The position numbers were made by a program, and so were the translations under genes. A stretch of 64,000 bases of DNA from Aureimonas ureilytica DSM 18598 = NBRC 106430. GTDB lineage: Bacteria > Pseudomonadota > Alphaproteobacteria > Rhizobiales > Rhizobiaceae. The notes beneath the pieces were generated by a model. The model did no database searches and had not been told where the DNA came from. It saw only the letters and a list, made by a program, of their open reading frames with translations. The stretch lies in NCBI RefSeq assembly GCF_000382705.1, contig NZ_ARQE01000004.1:388613-452612 (forward strand), written 5' to 3'. This document shows, piece by piece, positions 13,099 through 20,979 of this stretch (position 1 is the stretch's first letter; every line of letters begins with the position of its first letter).

Positions 13099-13331
13099 TG
13101 GCCCTGCGGGTCGAGCAGCCGGTGCATGTGGACGATGAAATAGCGCATGGCCGCGTTGTCGACCGTCGACTGCGCCTTGCCGCGCCAGGCGGCGAGCGCC
13201 GAGGCGTAGTCCGGGAAGATGCCGACGATATCGAGCTGCGACAGATCGCGGAAATCGACCGTGTCGAGGCTGATCAGTTCGCCGCCGAACACGAGGTGAA
13301 GCAGCTGCTTGGGCTTTTCTTCGCTGACCAT
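13095..13331 (-). CDS. DUF4170 family small protein
   Basis: A 78-residue protein without signal peptide or membrane segment. The pattern LLHLVFGGEL, then DIVGIFPDYASALAAWRGKAQ and YFIVHMHRLLDP, identifies DUF4170, a small Alphaproteobacteria family of unknown function that co-occurs with waaA. Its stop overlaps the start of the DUF374 gene, so the two are probably cotranslated. Upstream, 72 bases separate it from the phosphatase gene; these bases contain short GATCG and TTCAGGCGCC repeats but no clear promoter. Confidence 0.85.
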   Translation of the reverse strand: MVSEEKPKQLLHLVFGGELISLDTVDFRDLSQLDIVGIFPDYASALAAWRGKAQSTVDNAAMRYFIVHMHRLLDPQGQ

Positions 13332-13403
13332 TCGAACAGTCTCCAGTTTCGCGAGGCGTGGATCGGGTCGATCGCCCGTTCAGGCGCCGGTTCGGGCGCT
13401 CAT

Positions 13404-14189
13404 TCAGCCGAGGGCTTCGGCGCCGTAGCCGAGCAGGCGCGCCATCGAGCCATCGGCGCCGGCCACGAGGACGCCATGCCTTTCCGGCGCGGGATTGTAA
13501 AGATGCGGCTGTCCGTCGGCGCGCACGAGACGCCCGCCGGCCCGCTCCAGGATCAGATCGCCGGCCGCGATGTCCCAGTCGTTGGCGCGCGCGCCGACCA
13601 GCGTTCCGTCGAGCCGGCCGCTCGCGACCATGGCGAGGCGGTAGGCGAGCGAAGGGACGTTCGGGGCGAAATCGATCTCCTCGCTGCGCGGTGCCTCCAG
13701 CTTGCGGCGCATGGAATCGGGCATGGACAGAAGCAGCTTGCGCTTGCGCCCGGCGCCGGACACCGCGATCGGCTGGCCGTTCAACGTCGCCGGCCCGTCC
13801 TTCGTCGCCGAGAAGACCTCGCCGAGCGCCGGGGCGTCGAGAACGCCGGCGACGGGCCGCCCCGCGCCGATCACGGCGACGGAGATGCACCAGGTCGTCT
13901 CGCCCCGCAGAAAGGCGCGCGTCCCGTCGATCGGGTCCACCACGAAGAAGCGCTGCTCGCCCGCATCGGCGGCCTGCGCGGCGGTTTCCTCCGAAATCCA
14001 GCCGTAATGCGGCCGCGCCTCCAGAAGCACGCGCCGCAGATGGGCGTCGGCGGCGAAATCCGCCTCCGACACGGGCGAGGAGCCCTTCCACCACACTTCC
14101 GGCTCGCGCTTCCAGAAGCCGAGCGCGATGCGCCCGGCCTCGGCGGCGGCGGTTCGGATCAGGGCAAGGTCCTCGTCGGGCGTGAACAT
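13404..14189 (-). CDS. cysQ: 3'(2'),5'-bisphosphate nucleotidase / inositol monophosphatase family protein
   Basis: A magnesium-dependent, lithium-sensitive-type phosphatase of 261 residues. Metal-binding motifs are SEET (66-69), DPIDGT (85-90) and a late WDIAAGDLIL. CysQ enzymes remove adenosine 3',5'-bisphosphate left by sulfate assimilation; related members act on inositol phosphates, and sequence alone does not separate the two firmly. The motif spacing and the ERHGVLVAG tail favour CysQ. It begins four bases after pmbA/tldE on the same strand, so the two probably form an operon leading into the lipid A genes. Confidence 0.85.
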   Translation of the reverse strand: MFTPDEDLALIRTAAAEAGRIALGFWKREPEVWWKGSSPVSEADFAADAHLRRVLLEARPHYGWISEETAAQAADAGEQRFFVVDPIDGTRAFLRGETTWCISVAVIGAGRPVAGVLDAPALGEVFSATKDGPATLNGQPIAVSGAGRKRKLLLSMPDSMRRKLEAPRSEEIDFAPNVPSLAYRLAMVASGRLDGTLVGARANDWDIAAGDLILERAGGRLVRADGQPHLYNPAPERHGVLVAGADGSMARLLGYGAEALG

Positions 14190-14193
14190 GCCG

Positions 14194-15531
14194 CTAGCGA
14201 CCCGCCACCGTCATCTCGCCGATGCGCAAGGTCGGCACGGTCAGCGAGAAGCGCGTGTCGCCGTCATTGGCGGGCTCGATCGACCGGAACATGTCGCTCA
14301 AATGGCCGGCGATGGTGAATTCCGAGATGGGGCCGGTCAGCTCGCCGTTCTCGATCAGGAAGCCGGACGCGCCGCAGCTGTAGTCGCCGGTCACGAGATT
14401 GGCGCCGTGGCCGATCGTTTCGGTGATGTAGAGGCCCTGGCCGGTGTCGCGGATCAGCTCGGCCGGCGTGCGCGCGCCGTGCGTCAGCGTGACATTGGTG
14501 GAGGTCGGAGACACGCCGCCGGACGAGCGCGCGGCGCGCCCGTTGGAGCGAAGGCCAAGCTCGCGCGCCGTGGCGCTGTCGAGCGTCCAGTTGCGCAAGA
14601 TGCCGTTCTCGACCAGCAGGAGGCGCTCGCCGCGCAAGCCTTCGCCGTCGAAGGGGCGCGAGCCCGGCCGGCGCGGCAGGAGCGGATCGTCCACGAGGTC
14701 GAGCCCTTCGGGCAGGACCTGTTCGCCCATGCGCTCGCGCAGGAAGCTGGTGCGCCGCGCGATCGAGGCGCCGTTGAGCGCGCCGACCAGCGCGCCGATC
14801 AGCGAGCGCGACACGCGCGGATCGAGAACGATCGTGTAGCGCCCGGTCGCGACCTTGGCGGGACGCAGCCGCCGCACGGCCCGCTCGCCGGCGCGACGGC
14901 CGATCGTCTCGGGTGCTTCCAGATCGGCAGAATGCAGGCGCGAATCGAAATCATAGTCGCGCTCCATGCCCGTCCCCTCGCCGGCCAGAACGCTGACCGA
15001 GCGCGAGAAGCCCGAGCGGCGGCGCGCGCCGGAAAAGCCGGTGGAGGTGACGAGCACGAGGCCGGACGTGCCGAAGCCCGCCGTGGCGCCGCTGGAATTC
15101 GACACGCCGGACACGGCGAGCGCCGAAGCTTCCAGCGCCTTGGCTTCCTCGGCGAGACTGTCGCCGGAGGGTTCGGTCGGGTCGAAGAGGTCGAGCCCAT
15201 CGGCGCCGTCCGAGAAGCGCTCGGGATCGCCGAGCCCGGCATAGGGGTCTTCCGGCGACACGCGCGCCATGGCGACGGCGCGCTCGGCGAGGCGCTCGGG
15301 ATCGGAGCGCAGGTCCGAGGACACGGTCGCCACGCGCCGGCCGACGAAGACACGCAGCGAGACCTCGTCGCTTTCACTGGATTCCAGCTCCTCCACGCGG
15401 CCCATGCGCACCTGCGCGGAGCGCGAGCGCGCGCTCACCACGGCCGCGTCGGCCGCGTCCGCGCCGCTCTTGCGGGCGGCCTCCACGAGCCGGGCGCCGA
15501 GGTCCAGGAGGCGCGGGATATCGTCATTCAT
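14194..15531 (-). CDS. pmbA: TldE/PmbA-family metalloprotease subunit
   Basis: PmbA (TldE) pairs with TldD in a cytoplasmic complex that matures peptides such as microcin B17 or CcdA. The 445-residue product has the U62-family layout: an N-terminal alpha/beta region with VEELESSESDEVSLRV, a central TSGLVLVTS strand region, and a C-terminal domain with GRYTIVLDPRVSR, NGASIARRTS, GLYITETIG and GDYSCGASGFLIENGE. Like other TldE proteins it lacks the HExxxH zinc motif, which lies in TldD. No tldD is visible in this window. It is the first gene of the minus-strand block, divergent from the antiporter gene, with 92 bases between them. Confidence 0.92.
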   Translation of the reverse strand: MNDDIPRLLDLGARLVEAARKSGADAADAAVVSARSRSAQVRMGRVEELESSESDEVSLRVFVGRRVATVSSDLRSDPERLAERAVAMARVSPEDPYAGLGDPERFSDGADGLDLFDPTEPSGDSLAEEAKALEASALAVSGVSNSSGATAGFGTSGLVLVTSTGFSGARRRSGFSRSVSVLAGEGTGMERDYDFDSRLHSADLEAPETIGRRAGERAVRRLRPAKVATGRYTIVLDPRVSRSLIGALVGALNGASIARRTSFLRERMGEQVLPEGLDLVDDPLLPRRPGSRPFDGEGLRGERLLLVENGILRNWTLDSATARELGLRSNGRAARSSGGVSPTSTNVTLTHGARTPAELIRDTGQGLYITETIGHGANLVTGDYSCGASGFLIENGELTGPISEFTIAGHLSDMFRSIEPANDGDTRFSLTVPTLRIGEMTVAGR

Positions 15532-15623
15532 GGGGGAACCGCCGAAACTTTTGCACTTGCACCATCTATTATGCCATTCGCTGCCTTCAAGCCGACTCGC
15601 CCGACATGCCCTGGAGGATTCCC

Positions 15624-17480
15624 ATGGAACAAACCGTCCCGTTGTTTCTGGAAATCCTTCTCATCCTGGGCGGCGGGATCGTGGCCGGCACGCTGTTCAA
15701 GCGCATCGGCCTCGGCACGGTTCTGGGCTATCTCTTCGCCGGGATCGTGCTCGGGCCGCTCCTGCGCGTGGTGGAAAGCGGCCAGAACGAGATCCTGCAT
15801 ATCGGCGAACTCGGCGTCGTCTTCCTTTTGTTCATCATCGGGCTCGAACTCAAGCCCTCGCGCCTCTGGTCGCTGCGCCGGCAGATCTTCGGCCTCGGTC
15901 TGGCGCAGGTCGTCCTGACCGGCGCGGCGCTGACGCTCGGCCTGTCCTTCCTGTCGCTCGGCTGGGGCGCGGCGGCGGTGATCGGCTTTGGCTTCGCGCT
16001 TTCCTCCACGGCCTTCGCCTTGCAGCTTCTGGAGGAAGCGGGTGAACTCAACACGCGCTTCGGCCAGACCTCCTTCTCGGTTCTCCTGTTTCAGGACCTT
16101 GCCATCGTGCCGCTTCTAGCGGCGCTGCCGCTTCTGGCGCCGGGCGGGGGCAACGATGCGGGGATCGACCTTCGCGAAGTCGCCATGAGCTTTGCCGCGC
16201 TCGGCGCGCTGGTTCTGTCGGGCCGCTATCTCATCAATCCGCTGTTTCGGATTCTCGCCAATTCCGGTGCGCGCGAGGTGATGATCGGCGCGGCGCTCTT
16301 CGTGGTTCTGGCCTCGGCGCTCCTGATGGCGCTCGCCGGCTTCTCCATGGCCATGGGCGCCTTCATCGCCGGCGTGCTGCTGGCCGAATCGAACTACCGG
16401 CACGAGCTGGAAGCCAATATCGACCCGTTCCGCGGCCTGCTTCTCGGCCTGTTCTTCATCGCCGTCGGCCTGTCGCTCGATCTCGGCGTGATCCGCGACA
16501 ATTGGTGGATCATTCTTCTGGCCGCGCCCGCCCTCATGCTGGTGAAGGCCGCGATCCTCGCCCCGCTCTGCCTTCTCTTCGGCGAAAGCCGGCAGACGGC
16601 GCTGCGCACGGCCCTGATCCTGCCGCAGGGCGGCGAGTTCGCCTTCGTGCTCTTCTCCGCCGCGTCCTCGGCCGCGATCTTCGACGGGCAGATCGGCTCG
16701 CTTCTCGTCTCGATCGTCACCCTCTCCATGGCGCTGACGCCGCTCACCGCCTATCTCGGCCGCCGCCTCACCGGCGAGGACGAAGAGCTGGAAGAGCTGG
16801 AGGAGGATTTCGCGGGCGCGGGCGCCGGCATCCTGATGATCGGCTTCTCGCGCTTCGGCCAGATGGCCGCGCAGGTGCTCCTGTCGAGCGGACAGGACAT
16901 GACGATCATCGATTCCTCGGCCGAGCGCATCAAGTCGGCCGGCCGCTTCGGCTTCCGCATCTATTTCGGCTCCGGGCTGCGGCGCGACGTCCTGGCCGCC
17001 GCCGGCATCCGGCAGGCCAAGGTCGTGCTGGTCTGCACCAACAAGCCGGAGGTCACCAACGGGATCGTGGATCTGATCCGCTCGGAATTTCCCGACACGC
17101 GGCTCTTCGTGCGCTCCTACGACCGCAACCACTCGCTGAGCCTTCGCGAGCGCGGCGTCGCCTTCGAGCTGCGCGAAACGCTGGAATCGGCCCTGCGCTT
17201 CGGCGGCGAGACGCTGCGCGAGCTCGGCCTCGACGATGCGCGCGCCCGCGAGATCGTGGACGACGTGCGCCGGCGCGACGCCGAGCGCCTCGCCCTTCAG
17301 CAGGCGCGGGGCGCGGGCGTTGGCGGCGGCAGCGTGCTCGCCCCCTCGCGCGTCTCGCCCGAACCGCTCACCCGCCCGCACCGGGCGGACGGCGCCGAGC
17401 GCCAGCCGCGCGGTGCTCCGCCCCGCCACCTGCAGGACGCCGCGCTTCGCGAGGAGGCGCAAACCGCGCCCCCGTCCTGA
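15624..17480 (+). CDS. CPA2 monovalent cation:proton antiporter with RCK (TrkA-N) domain
   Basis: An inner-membrane antiporter of the KefB/KefC type, 618 residues. About 12 hydrophobic segments fill residues 1-385 (Na/H-exchanger domain), including the GFALSSTAFALQLL helix typical of CPA2. After an acidic linker (EELEELEEDF) comes a Rossmann RCK domain with GFSRFG at about 407-412. A Pro/Arg-rich tail follows. Kef proteins expel potassium during electrophile stress and are gated by glutathione adducts; whether this one is gated in that way cannot be read here. ATG 15624 is preferred to 15606 because GGAGG lies just upstream. Confidence 0.9.
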   Translation: MEQTVPLFLEILLILGGGIVAGTLFKRIGLGTVLGYLFAGIVLGPLLRVVESGQNEILHIGELGVVFLLFIIGLELKPSRLWSLRRQIFGLGLAQVVLTGAALTLGLSFLSLGWGAAAVIGFGFALSSTAFALQLLEEAGELNTRFGQTSFSVLLFQDLAIVPLLAALPLLAPGGGNDAGIDLREVAMSFAALGALVLSGRYLINPLFRILANSGAREVMIGAALFVVLASALLMALAGFSMAMGAFIAGVLLAESNYRHELEANIDPFRGLLLGLFFIAVGLSLDLGVIRDNWWIILLAAPALMLVKAAILAPLCLLFGESRQTALRTALILPQGGEFAFVLFSAASSAAIFDGQIGSLLVSIVTLSMALTPLTAYLGRRLTGEDEELEELEEDFAGAGAGILMIGFSRFGQMAAQVLLSSGQDMTIIDSSAERIKSAGRFGFRIYFGSGLRRDVLAAAGIRQAKVVLVCTNKPEVTNGIVDLIRSEFPDTRLFVRSYDRNHSLSLRERGVAFELRETLESALRFGGETLRELGLDDARAREIVDDVRRRDAERLALQQARGAGVGGGSVLAPSRVSPEPLTRPHRADGAERQPRGAPPRHLQDAALREEAQTAPPS

Positions 17481-17564
17481 TGCCGCAGGGCGGAACTCGG
17501 GCCGCGCGGCGGAGTTTTGGCTGACCCGCCGCATTCCCCAGTATCCGCCCCCAGTGTCCGCCTC

Positions 17565-18602
17565 ATGAACAAGCGCCTCGAATTCCACGCCGATCGGCTC
17601 GGCCTCGTGATGGTCGATCCCAGCCAGTTCGAAATCGTCCAGCGCCGGCACGGGCGGGGCAACCGCGTCTGCTTCGCCTCGGGCGAGACCGTCACCGACA
17701 AGCGCATCAAGGCACGGATCAAGGCGCTGGTGATCCCGCCCGCCTGGTCGGACGTGCGCATCTGCGTCGAGGAGAACGGCCATATCCAGGCGGTCGGGCG
17801 CGACGAGAAGGGCCGCATCCAGTATCGCTACCACGACAGCTGGGTCGGCGTGCGCAACGCGGTGAAGACCGAGCGCCTGCTGCGCTTCGGGCGCTCGCTG
17901 CCCAAACTCCGCCGCCGCATCCGCAAGGATCTCCGCCGCCGCGAACTGGACCGGCAGACGACATCGGCCGTCGCGGCGCGGCTGATCGACGTCGCGGCCA
18001 TGCGCCCCGGCCACGAGAAATATGCCGAGGACGGCGGGCGCGGCGTCGCCTCGCTGCGCAAGACCAATCTGCGCCTCGGCAAGAGCCGCGCGACGCTGCG
18101 CTTCGTCGGCAAATCCTCCAAGCTGAACCTCGTGGAGATCGAGGATCGCCCGCTCGTGCGCTCGCTCGAAAAGATGCGCGCCCAGAAGGGCAAGCGCCTG
18201 TTTCGCTATCGCGGCGAGGACGCCAAGGCGCACGACCTCACAGCGACGCGCCTCAACGACTATCTGAAGGACGCGGCGCGGGCGAAGATTTCGGCCAAGG
18301 ACTTCCGCACCTTCCACGGCTCGGCCGAGGCGCTGCGCTTCCTGATCGAGGAGGTGAAGCCGGCGGAAGCGGACACCGAGGCCAAGCGCCGCCGGGTCAT
18401 CGCCAAGGCGATGAAGGCGGTGAGCGAGATGCTGCGCAACACGCCGGCCGTCGCGCGCGCGTCCTACGTCCATCCCGAGATCGTCTCGGCCTTCGAGGAG
18501 GAGCGCCTGCCGCGCGATCTCCTGAAAGGACGCTGCCGCGACGGGCTGACCAAGGCGGAAAGCGGCCTCATGCGGTTTCTGGAGGAAACCGCGACGCACT
18601 GA
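17565..18602 (+). CDS. Type IB DNA topoisomerase (poxvirus-like)
   Basis: Relaxes supercoils through a 3'-phosphotyrosyl intermediate. The 345-residue protein matches bacterial topoisomerase IB: an N-terminal domain with IKALVIPPAWSDVRIC and QYRYHDSW, then a catalytic domain with RPGHEKYAED, KAHDLTATRLNDYL, FRTFHGS and the nucleophile in ASYVHPE (Tyr301). Where many relatives read FRTWxGT, this one has FRTFHGS. ATG 17565 is used because the family N-terminus begins NKRLEFHADRLGL; the upstream TTG at 17517 adds an unrelated leader. Such enzymes occur widely in Rhizobiales and are not essential where tested. Confidence 0.9.
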   Translation: MNKRLEFHADRLGLVMVDPSQFEIVQRRHGRGNRVCFASGETVTDKRIKARIKALVIPPAWSDVRICVEENGHIQAVGRDEKGRIQYRYHDSWVGVRNAVKTERLLRFGRSLPKLRRRIRKDLRRRELDRQTTSAVAARLIDVAAMRPGHEKYAEDGGRGVASLRKTNLRLGKSRATLRFVGKSSKLNLVEIEDRPLVRSLEKMRAQKGKRLFRYRGEDAKAHDLTATRLNDYLKDAARAKISAKDFRTFHGSAEALRFLIEEVKPAEADTEAKRRRVIAKAMKAVSEMLRNTPAVARASYVHPEIVSAFEEERLPRDLLKGRCRDGLTKAESGLMRFLEETATH

Positions 18603-18607
18603 CCTTG

Positions 18608-18660
18608 AGAGCCCGGGCCAAAACCTCGCGGGGTCGGCTGGAGGTTTCGGCCCCGGCTCT
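18608..18660. terminator. Bidirectional hairpin between convergent topoisomerase IB and patatin genes
   Basis: The arms 18609-18627 and 18641-18659 pair at 17 of 19 positions around a 13-base loop, with one more A-T pair outside. The hairpin sits exactly between two convergent stop codons. There is no T run, so it may stop transcription weakly or stabilise 3' ends. Confidence 0.55.
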
Positions 18661-18665
18661 AAGGC

Positions 18666-19541
18666 CTATCCGGCAAGGCTCAGCCGCGCTTCCAGCGCCT
18701 CGCCAATGCAGCGCTTGGTTTCTTCCCGCACCGGCGCGGTTTCTTCCAGGATCAGCCGGGCGCGCATGAAGTCGAGCACCTTGTAGGTCGAGACCTCCGG
18801 CCGGATCAGGACGTCGGGCGCGACGCAGCCGAGCTTGGCGCGGATGATCGCGTGCATCATGAGCTGCGAGGCGCCGAACATCGCCTCCATGGGCGAGGGC
18901 AGAACCGAGCCGGAATCCAGCGGCCCGCCGGTGACGTCGGAGGCCACCACGAAATCGGTATGCTCGGCCACGATGTCGAAGGGCAAGGGATTGCTGATGC
19001 CGCCGTCGATCAGCACCTCCCCGTCGCGCCGCACGGGCCGGAACACGGCCGGCAGCGCCACCGAGGCGCCGACCGCGCTCGGCAGGTCCCCCTCGCGCAA
19101 GGGCCGCTCGCAGCCCGCGAAAAAGCTCGTCGCCATGACGGTGAGCGGCGTGCGAAGCTCTTCGAGCTTTTTCGGCACGGCGTCCGGCAGGAAGACGGAG
19201 ACGACGCGCTCGGCGTTCAGCTGGCCGAAGCGGAAGCCGCCATCGGCCAGGAATTCGCCGAGGCTGGTCGGTCGCGTGCGCCAGAGCTTGCCGACCACGA
19301 GACGGCGATGGGCGAGCGACTGGAGAACGTGGTCCTCGATCTCGAGACCCGTCAGACCCGCCGCGTAGGCCGCGCCGATCAGGGCACCGATCGAGGTTCC
19401 CGCGATATGGGCAGGGCGCAGCCCGAGTTCGTCCAGCGCGCGCAGGACATGGATATGGGCGATCCCCCGCGCCCCGCCGCCGCCGAGCGCAAGGCCGAGG
19501 CGGGGCGAGGACGAAGGGGAAGCGGCAAGGGGCTGGCTCAT
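18666..19541 (-). CDS. Patatin-like phospholipase
   Basis: A probable acyl hydrolase of the patatin/RssA family, 291 residues. The oxyanion loop GGGGARG is at 20-26, the catalytic serine sits in GTSIG (Ser50), and the aspartate of the dyad in DGG (Asp179). No signal peptide or membrane segment is visible, so a cytoplasmic or membrane-peripheral lipase is likely. ATG 19541 places the oxyanion loop about 20 residues in, as in homologues; an in-frame ATG at 19580 and TTG at 19604 lack Shine-Dalgarno support. It follows the M16 peptidase pair by 83 bases on the same strand. Confidence 0.9.
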   Translation of the reverse strand: MSQPLAASPSSSPRLGLALGGGGARGIAHIHVLRALDELGLRPAHIAGTSIGALIGAAYAAGLTGLEIEDHVLQSLAHRRLVVGKLWRTRPTSLGEFLADGGFRFGQLNAERVVSVFLPDAVPKKLEELRTPLTVMATSFFAGCERPLREGDLPSAVGASVALPAVFRPVRRDGEVLIDGGISNPLPFDIVAEHTDFVVASDVTGGPLDSGSVLPSPMEAMFGASQLMMHAIIRAKLGCVAPDVLIRPEVSTYKVLDFMRARLILEETAPVREETKRCIGEALEARLSLAG

Positions 19542-19624
19542 GGCGATCGTCGGCTCGGCTCGTGGCGGCGCCTCGAACATGGGACGCCGATGGCCGCTCG
19601 CCAAGCCTTCGGAAGGAATGCCGG

Positions 19625-20956
19625 TCAGCTTCCGGCCGGCCCGACCGTGATGATCGTCGGATCGGCGCTCAGAAGCTCCTTGGCGACCCGCTTGGTGTCG
19701 TCCAGCGTGACCGCGTCGATCAAGCCCTGGCGCTTGTCGATATAGTCGACGCCGAGGTCTTCGAGCTGAATGCCGACCAGCGTCGAGGCGATGGCGAGCG
19801 ACGAGGACAGGTTCTGCACCGCGTAGGAGCCCTTCACGAAGGCCTTGGCCTTGGCGAGCTCCTCGGCGGTCGGGCCGTTCTCGGCCATGCGCTTCAGCTC
19901 GGCGCGGATGATCGCGACGCTCTCGTTGGCCTTGTCGGCGCGTGTCGCAGTGGAGCCGGCCAGCATGGCGGCGTGGTCGAAGCTCGAGAGGCCGGTTCCG
20001 ACGCCATAGGCCAGACCCCGCTTCTCGCGGATTTCCTGGTAAAGGCGCGACGAGAACGTGCCGCCACCCAGCACATGGTTCACGAGATAGGCGGCGAAGA
20101 AGTCCGGGTCCTTGCGCTGGACGCCCGGCAGCGCGAACTGGATCTGCGTCTGCGGCACGTCGAGCGTCACCGCCTCGCTCTTGCCGGCCGCCGGCGTGAT
20201 GTCCGCGATGTCCGCCAGCTCGGCCTTCTCGCGCAAGGGGCCGAAGGTCTCGTCCAGCCGCCGCTTGAGGGTTTCCGGGCTGATCGCGCCGACGACGCCG
20301 ACCACGAGATTGTCGCGGCCGAAATGCGTCGAGCGGAAGCTCTTCAGATCGTCGGCCGTGACGGCGGCCAGCGATTCCTGCGTGCCATCGGACGGGCGCG
20401 CGTAAGGATGGTCCGGGAACACGGTGCGGCGGAAGGCGCGCGAGGCGAGCGTGCCGGGATCCTGCTCGTTGGCGCGGATATTGGCTGCGATCTGCCCCCG
20501 GATGCGCGCCACCGGCTCCTCGTCGAAGCGCGGCTCGTTGAGCGAGAGCTTCAGAAGCTTGAAGGCCTCGTCCTCGTTCTCGACGATGGTGCGGAAATTG
20601 CCGGAGAAATTGTCGTAGCCCGCGTCATAGGAGAGCGCGACGCCGAGCTCGTCGAGCTTGGCCTGGAAGGCCTGGCTCGTGATGTCGCCGGCGCCCTCGT
20701 CCAGAAGGCCGGACAGGAGATTGGCCGTGCCCTCCTTGCCGGGCGCATCCTGCGTCGAGCCCGCGCCCTTGAAGGCGAAGCGCATGGCGATCAGCGGGTT
20801 GGTGTAGTCCTCGACCAGAAGGGCGTGAATGCCGCCGGGGCTGGTCACTTCCTTTATCTCCACCGCCTCGGCGGCGGTGTTGACCGAAAGGAAGCCGGCG
20901 GCGGCAAGGCCGAGCATGGCGGCGGCGCGGCGCAGGGGCGCGGTGAAAGCGGTCAT
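19625..20956 (-). CDS. M16 family peptidase-like protein lacking the zinc motif
   Basis: A 443-residue exported protein of the M16 (pitrilysin/processing peptidase) family. A signal peptide is visible at 1-31, ending near AEA. Where active members have HxxEH, this one reads NLLSG (79-83), so it cannot bind zinc in the usual way. It keeps the C-terminal GGGTFSSRLYQEIREKRGLAY block that binds substrate and contacts the partner subunit. Its neighbour 23 bases upstream carries HFLEH. Paired active and inactive M16 subunits form heterodimers in other bacteria, and this pair probably works that way in the periplasm. Confidence 0.9.
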   Translation of the reverse strand: MTAFTAPLRRAAAMLGLAAAGFLSVNTAAEAVEIKEVTSPGGIHALLVEDYTNPLIAMRFAFKGAGSTQDAPGKEGTANLLSGLLDEGAGDITSQAFQAKLDELGVALSYDAGYDNFSGNFRTIVENEDEAFKLLKLSLNEPRFDEEPVARIRGQIAANIRANEQDPGTLASRAFRRTVFPDHPYARPSDGTQESLAAVTADDLKSFRSTHFGRDNLVVGVVGAISPETLKRRLDETFGPLREKAELADIADITPAAGKSEAVTLDVPQTQIQFALPGVQRKDPDFFAAYLVNHVLGGGTFSSRLYQEIREKRGLAYGVGTGLSSFDHAAMLAGSTATRADKANESVAIIRAELKRMAENGPTAEELAKAKAFVKGSYAVQNLSSSLAIASTLVGIQLEDLGVDYIDKRQGLIDAVTLDDTKRVAKELLSADPTIITVGPAGS

Positions 20957-20979
20957 GGCTGAAATCCCTCTGCGATACG

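Noticed and set aside
12289..14094. A 601-residue minus-strand open frame as one large fused protein
   Set aside because: Only the last 269 codons match DUF374. The upstream part is out of frame over the DUF4170 and phosphatase genes, and GTG 13098 overlaps the DUF4170 stop.
16116..18599. An 827-residue open frame on the minus strand over the antiporter and topoisomerase genes
   Set aside because: Both plus-strand genes have full family motifs; the antisense product is His/Arg/Asp-rich text typical of GC-rich shadows.
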